A stretch of 64,000 bases of DNA. Origin: JACVRW01 sp963850205. Its GTDB lineage: Bacteria > Actinomycetota > Thermoleophilia > Solirubrobacterales > Thermoleophilaceae. The notes under the pieces are model-generated. The model ran no database searches, was not told the DNA's origin, and worked only from the letters and a program-made list of their open reading frames with translations. The translations under genes and the position numbers were made by a program. Shown piece by piece: positions 60,462-64,000 of this stretch (the stretch's first letter is position 1; each line of letters begins with the position of its first letter). Location: the NCBI GenBank assembly GCA_963850205.1, contig CAWKKJ010000014.1:1-64000 (forward strand). The letters run 5' to 3'.

Positions 60462-62125
60462 TCGCACGCGCGGACGCACTCGCGGCCCTCGAGCGCGACG
60501 CCTTCGACATCGCCGTGGTGGGCGGCGGCATCACCGGCGCCGGTGTGGCGCTCGACGCCGCCTCGCGCGGCTACAGCGTCGCGCTGGTGGAACGGGCCGA
60601 CTACGCGGCCGGCACCTCCAGCCGCTCCTCGAAGCTGGTGCACGGCGGGTTGCGCTACCTGCAGAGCTTCGACCTGGGGCTGGTCCGGGAGGCGCTGCGC
60701 GAGCGCTCGCTGATGGTCACGCTGGCGCCCCACCTCGTGAAGCCGCTGCCGATGCTGGTACCGGCCTTCGAGGGCAAGCGGCCCGACCGGATGATGGGGG
60801 TGGGTCTGGGCATGTACGACGCGATGTCGTGGCGACGCGGCCGCGAGGAGGGCGAGGAATGGAGCCCGGATCGTCACCGCACGGTCTCCGGCGCCGAGGC
60901 GATCGAGATGGCCCCCGCGCTGGCCGGGCCCGCGCCCACCGCCGCCTATCTGTTCTATGACTGTCAGACCGACGACGCGCGACTGGTGCTCAGCATCCTG
61001 GGTGAGGCCGAGCGCTTCGGCGCGGTGTGCGTCAACCGCTGCGAGGCCACGGGGCTGGTGGAGCGATCCGGGCGCGCTGCCGGCGTGCTGGTCCGCGACG
61101 CCGCCGGCGGGGGCGAGTTCGAGCTCGAGGCGGCGAACGTGATCAACGCCACCGGCGTCTGGGCCGACAGGCTGCGTCCGGACGAGCTGTACCGGGACGA
61201 GGAGGTGCCCCGCATCCGCCCGAGCCGAGGGACCCATATCGTGCTGGCCCGCGAGTCGCTGCCCCTCGACGCCGGTGTGATCGTCCCGGCCGGGGCCGGG
61301 CGGATGATCTTCGCGCTCCCCTGGCTGGGGCGCACGCTCGTGGGGACGACCGACAACGACTACGACGGCCCGCTCGATCACGTTCCCCCCTCGCAGGACG
61401 ACGTGTCCTATCTGCTGGAGGCCCTCAACGACTTCTTCGGCAGCGAGCTCTCCCGCGCCGACCTGACCGGGGCCTACGCCGGCGTGCGGCCGCTGATCGC
61501 GAGCGGCGACCCCAAGAAGTCGGTCGACATCTCACGCCGGGCGGAGCTGTTCGAGACCAGCTCCGGCCTGGTGACCATCACCGGCGGCAAGCTCACCACC
61601 TGGCGCCGGATGGCCAAGCAGGCCGTCGACCGGGTGGCCGAGCGGGAGGGGCGCGACGCCCCCTGCCGCACGCACGAGATCCCGCTGGGGGCGCCGCTCG
61701 ACGCCGCCGATCTCACGCCGGCGCCGGGAATCGAGGCCGCCACACAAGAGCATCTGGCCCGTCGCTACGGCCACGCCGCCCAGGAGGTGGTGGGGCGCGT
61801 GGCGGCGGCTCCCGAGCTCGGCCGCCGCCTCAGCTCCGCGCTGCCGGACATCGCGGCGGAGGCCGCCCAGGCGGCGGCCAGAGAGCAGGCCACCGAGCTG
61901 GGTGACGTGCTCCTGCGGCGAACGCGGCTGGGGCTGCTGGACGCCCGCGGGCTCTGCGCCGATGGCGCCGAGGGCCCCAGGCGGGCCGCGGAGGCCATGG
62001 CGGGCGAGCTCGGCTGGGACGAACAGACGATCCAGCAGCAGCTCGCCGGCTGGCGGGCCGACGCCCAGGCCGAGGGCCTTCTGCCCGACGCCGGCCCGGC
62101 GCCCGCGCCGGTCGAGGCGGCATGA
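60458..62125 (+). CDS. glpD: Glycerol-3-phosphate dehydrogenase (FAD-dependent)
   Basis: This 555-residue membrane-associated flavoprotein oxidises sn-glycerol-3-phosphate to dihydroxyacetone phosphate and passes electrons to quinone. The FAD motif is VVGGGITGAGVALDAASRGY. Family landmarks are GTSSRSSKLVHGGLRYLQSF, YYDC-like FYDCQTDDARLVL, VINATGVWAD, RGTHIVLARESLPL and GTTDNDYDGP, with the C-terminal DAO-C helical domain (TWRRMAKQAVDRVAE). The GTG start overlaps the nitroreductase stop, and the stop overlaps the folP-like ATG. Confidence 0.95.
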   Translation: MIARADALAALERDAFDIAVVGGGITGAGVALDAASRGYSVALVERADYAAGTSSRSSKLVHGGLRYLQSFDLGLVREALRERSLMVTLAPHLVKPLPMLVPAFEGKRPDRMMGVGLGMYDAMSWRRGREEGEEWSPDRHRTVSGAEAIEMAPALAGPAPTAAYLFYDCQTDDARLVLSILGEAERFGAVCVNRCEATGLVERSGRAAGVLVRDAAGGGEFELEAANVINATGVWADRLRPDELYRDEEVPRIRPSRGTHIVLARESLPLDAGVIVPAGAGRMIFALPWLGRTLVGTTDNDYDGPLDHVPPSQDDVSYLLEALNDFFGSELSRADLTGAYAGVRPLIASGDPKKSVDISRRAELFETSSGLVTITGGKLTTWRRMAKQAVDRVAEREGRDAPCRTHEIPLGAPLDAADLTPAPGIEAATQEHLARRYGHAAQEVVGRVAAAPELGRRLSSALPDIAAEAAQAAAREQATELGDVLLRRTRLGLLDARGLCADGAEGPRRAAEAMAGELGWDEQTIQQQLAGWRADAQAEGLLPDAGPAPAPVEAA

Positions 62126-62997
62126 GGCTGCGGCTGCGAGATCGCGTCGTCGAGCCGGCCGGGCCGCTGGTCATGGGCATCGTCAACGCCACCCCCGACT
62201 CGTTCTCCGATCCCCCCGGCCCCAAGCCGGCGGCCGAGATCACAGAGAGGGCGCTGGCCCAGGTGGCGGCCGGCGCCGCGCTGGTCGACATCGGCGGCGA
62301 ATCCGGCCGCACCGACACCGCGGCGGTGAGCACCGACGAGGAGATCGCCCGCGTGGTGCCGGCGATCGAGCGGCTGGCGGACGAGGGGGTGGCTGTGTCG
62401 GTCGACACCTGGCGCGCGCCGGTGGCGCGGGCGGCGCTGGCGGCGGGGGCGGCCATGGTCAACGACGTGAGCGGCCTCTCGGACCCCGGCGTGGCCGAGG
62501 CCTGCGCCGAGACGGGCGCCGGGCTCGTGATCACCCACACCCGCATCCCCCCGAAGACCAAGGGCTTTCCCGACTACGCCGACCTCGTCGCCGACGTGAT
62601 CGCCTTCCTCGACCAGCGCTCCGAGGCGGCGCGGGCGGCCGGCGTGTCGGCCGAGCAGCTGGTGCTCGACCCCGGGATCGACCTGGCCAAGACGCCGGCC
62701 CAGTCGGTGGAGCTGCTGCGCCGGCTGGAGGAGCTGACCGTGCTGGGCCGGCCGCTGCTGGTGGCCGTCTCGCGCAAGGACTTCCTCGGCGCGCTGACCG
62801 GGCGCTCGCCCGCCGGGCGGCTGGCGGGCACGCTGGCTGCCCTGTGGGCGGCCGCGGACGGCGGCGCCGAGATCCTGCGTGTGCACGACGTGGCCGAAGC
62901 CCGCGACTTCCTGGCCGTCCGCGCCGCGCTCAACGGCGGCGTGCCGGTGGACACCGAGCTCCGGCTGGACCTCGAGCTGCGCCGGGAGGCCGTGTGA
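62122..62997 (+). CDS. folP: Dihydropteroate synthase
   Basis: This 291-residue TIM barrel joins p-aminobenzoate to dihydropterin pyrophosphate in folate synthesis. Motifs in order are VMGIVNATPDSFSD, VDIGGESGRTDT, SVDTWRAPV, MVNDVSGL, LVLDPGIDLAKT, VAVSRKDFLG and ILRVHDV. Two positions differ from the textbook enzyme: the loop reads ESGRTD rather than ESTRPG, and the usual Met-His is Thr-His (LVITHTRIPPK). It could therefore be a divergent paralogue. It is translationally coupled to glpD and to the phosphoesterase (GTGA). Confidence 0.88.
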   Translation: MRLRLRDRVVEPAGPLVMGIVNATPDSFSDPPGPKPAAEITERALAQVAAGAALVDIGGESGRTDTAAVSTDEEIARVVPAIERLADEGVAVSVDTWRAPVARAALAAGAAMVNDVSGLSDPGVAEACAETGAGLVITHTRIPPKTKGFPDYADLVADVIAFLDQRSEAARAAGVSAEQLVLDPGIDLAKTPAQSVELLRRLEELTVLGRPLLVAVSRKDFLGALTGRSPAGRLAGTLAALWAAADGGAEILRVHDVAEARDFLAVRAALNGGVPVDTELRLDLELRREAV

Positions 62998-63782
62998 GCA
63001 CGATCACGATCGCCCAGCTCTCCGACCTGCACTGCGGTTCAGCCCACTTCGTGCCCAGCCTGCTGGATCGCGCGCTCGTCGAGGTCAATGAGCTGGAGCC
63101 CGACGTGGTCATCGTCTCCGGCGATCTCACCGACTTCGGGCTGCGGGGCGAGTACCAGCTGGCCGCGGACTACCTGGCGCGCATCGCCTGCGAGTACGTG
63201 ATCGTCATTCCCGGCAACCACGACTCCCGCAACGTCGGTTACGTCCACTTCGAGGAGCTGGTGGGCGAGCGCCGCTCGGTCCTCCACCACGAGGGCGTCT
63301 CGATCGTCGCCGTCGACTCCACCGAGCCCGACCTCGACCATGGCGTGATCGGCCGCGGCCGCTACCAGTGGATCATCGATCGCTTCGCGGAAAGCGAGGC
63401 CTTCCTGCGCATCTTCGTGCTGCACCACCACCTGCTGCCGGTCCCGGGCACCGGCCGCGAGCGCAACGTGGTACACGACGCGGGCGACACGCTGGAGACC
63501 CTGCAGCGAGCTGACGTCCACCTCGTCCTGTCCGGTCACAAGCATGTGCCCTACGCCTGGGAGCTCGAGAACCTGTTCGTCGTCAACGCGGGCACGGTCT
63601 CGACGACCCGCCTGCGGGGGAAGACCAAGCCCTGTTACAACCTGATCGAGGCGTCTCCCGAGCGGGTGACGGTGTTCCGCAAGTACCCGTTCCACGAGCA
63701 GGACGCAATCATCTCGTTCGACCCTCGTACCTATGAGTACGAGAAGGACAAGTCGCTGCTGGGGGAGACCGCGCACGGGTAG
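62994..63782 (+). CDS. Calcineurin-like metallophosphoesterase (CpdA-like)
   Basis: This 262-residue enzyme has all five dimetal motifs: AQLSDLHCGS, IVSGDLTDFG, IPGNHDSRN, VLHHHLLP and LSGHKHVPY. The closest layout is that of the class III cyclic-nucleotide phosphodiesterase/CpdA group, but the substrate is not certain. It starts at a GTG overlapping the folP-like stop and is the last gene of the 59.9-63.8 kb run. The next 86 nt contain no gene. Confidence 0.9.
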   Translation: MSTITIAQLSDLHCGSAHFVPSLLDRALVEVNELEPDVVIVSGDLTDFGLRGEYQLAADYLARIACEYVIVIPGNHDSRNVGYVHFEELVGERRSVLHHEGVSIVAVDSTEPDLDHGVIGRGRYQWIIDRFAESEAFLRIFVLHHHLLPVPGTGRERNVVHDAGDTLETLQRADVHLVLSGHKHVPYAWELENLFVVNAGTVSTTRLRGKTKPCYNLIEASPERVTVFRKYPFHEQDAIISFDPRTYEYEKDKSLLGETAHG

Positions 63783-63868
63783 GTCACCAGCTGGCGCGTC
63801 CCCGTCGTTTTCCCGTTCACCCGCGGGGTAGCCGAACAGCGAGCGAAATCGACGAACAGGAGGACACG

Positions 63869-64000
63869 GTGTCAGCCACTGTGGAGCAGACGATTCAGGT
63901 CGATGTGCCCATCCGGCAGGTCTACGACCAGTGGACGCAGTTCGAGGAGTTCCCCCGCTTCATGGAGGGGATCGAGGAGATCCGCCAGATAGACGACCGC
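63869..64000 (+). CDS. SRPBCC/polyketide-cyclase-like protein, cut by the window end
   Basis: The first 44 codons are present (SATVEQTIQVDVPIRQVYDQ, WTQFEEFPRFMEGIEEIRQI). This is the start of the helix-grip fold of SRPBCC cyclase/dehydrase proteins, which bind hydrophobic ligands. A consensus AGGAGG (63858-63863) stands 5 nt before the GTG. The rest lies beyond the window. Confidence 0.85.
   Translation, partial: MSATVEQTIQVDVPIRQVYDQWTQFEEFPRFMEGIEEIRQIDDR

Noticed and set aside
63816..63832. TCACCC-GCG-GGGTAG before the SRPBCC gene as an operator copy
   Set aside because: The spacing is 3 instead of 5 and one arm is imperfect; it is probably chance in GC-rich DNA.

Overview
This 64 kb window is very GC-rich and gene-dense. 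It looks like the chromosome of an aerobic actinobacterium. The gene content would fit a Thermoleophilia/Solirubrobacterales-type soil lineage, but that placement is inference, because there is no rRNA or marker protein here to fix it. Many neighbouring genes overlap by 4 nt (GTGA or ATGA). There are two tRNA genes (Leu-CAG, Glu-CTC), no rRNA, and no CRISPR array, integrase or transposase that I could see.

Layout. 0.2-4.8 kb: a minus-strand set of small-molecule enzymes (two alpha/beta hydrolases, two NAD-binding epimerase-like proteins, a PEP mutase/isocitrate-lyase-type enzyme) with a MarR-type regulator, divergent from a large LuxR-type (LAL) regulator. 7.6-13 kb: a lysyl-oxidase-like secreted protein, a broken secreted gene, an orphan 3' fragment of a second zwf, a tandem uracil-DNA-glycosylase-fold protein, pgi, small remnants and a palindromic dispersed repeat. 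13-20.7 kb: a sugar-oxidation operon, zwf > GH15 glucan hydrolase > (oxidoreductase remnant) > type II NADH dehydrogenase > aldose epimerase > membrane phosphodiesterase. 20.8-25.5 kb: a truncated cyclase followed by four membrane proteins (MFS, DUF389, GAP family, AI-2E family). 25.5-33.9 kb: a signalling block (MalT-like regulator, stand-alone receiver, histidine kinase, NarL-type regulator, two SHOCT proteins, a DUF6325-like protein). 33.9-46.5 kb: a decayed GH6 cellulase, envelope and phosphatase genes, a persulfide dioxygenase-rhodanese fusion, a zinc-type binding protein with a Fur/Zur-box operator, an MMPL transporter and a Fur-family regulator. 46.5-52.3 kb: haloalkane dehalogenase, decayed beta-propeller genes, superoxide dismutase, a fatty acid hydroxylase and the two tRNAs. 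52.4-59.9 kb: a cobalamin-riboswitch operon. 60-64 kb: nitroreductase, glpD, a folP-like gene, a metallophosphoesterase and the start of an SRPBCC protein.

The most interesting system is the cobalamin operon. Downstream of a recognisable B12 riboswitch lie three secreted or lipoprotein-type proteins related to the DUF4430/transcobalamin beta domain. They are followed by EcfT, a fused double ATPase EcfA, and an ECF S-component whose C-terminus carries an extracellular alpha/alpha-toroid (prenyltransferase/squalene-cyclase-like repeats) and a terminal membrane anchor. Vertebrate transcobalamin and intrinsic factor are built from exactly these two folds, an alpha/alpha barrel plus the beta domain. 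The operon therefore looks like a split, membrane-tethered bacterial counterpart that hands B12 to an ECF transporter.

Two further window-wide patterns stand out. One is a 17-bp inverted repeat, TCAYCC-N5-GGRTGA, found in four intergenic regions plus one near-match. The other is a ~125-bp dispersed repeat with a perfect 13-bp-arm hairpin, present at 12.9 kb and 48.1 kb in opposite orientations. Frameshifted or truncated genes are common, mainly among secreted and accessory proteins, while the housekeeping genes are intact.
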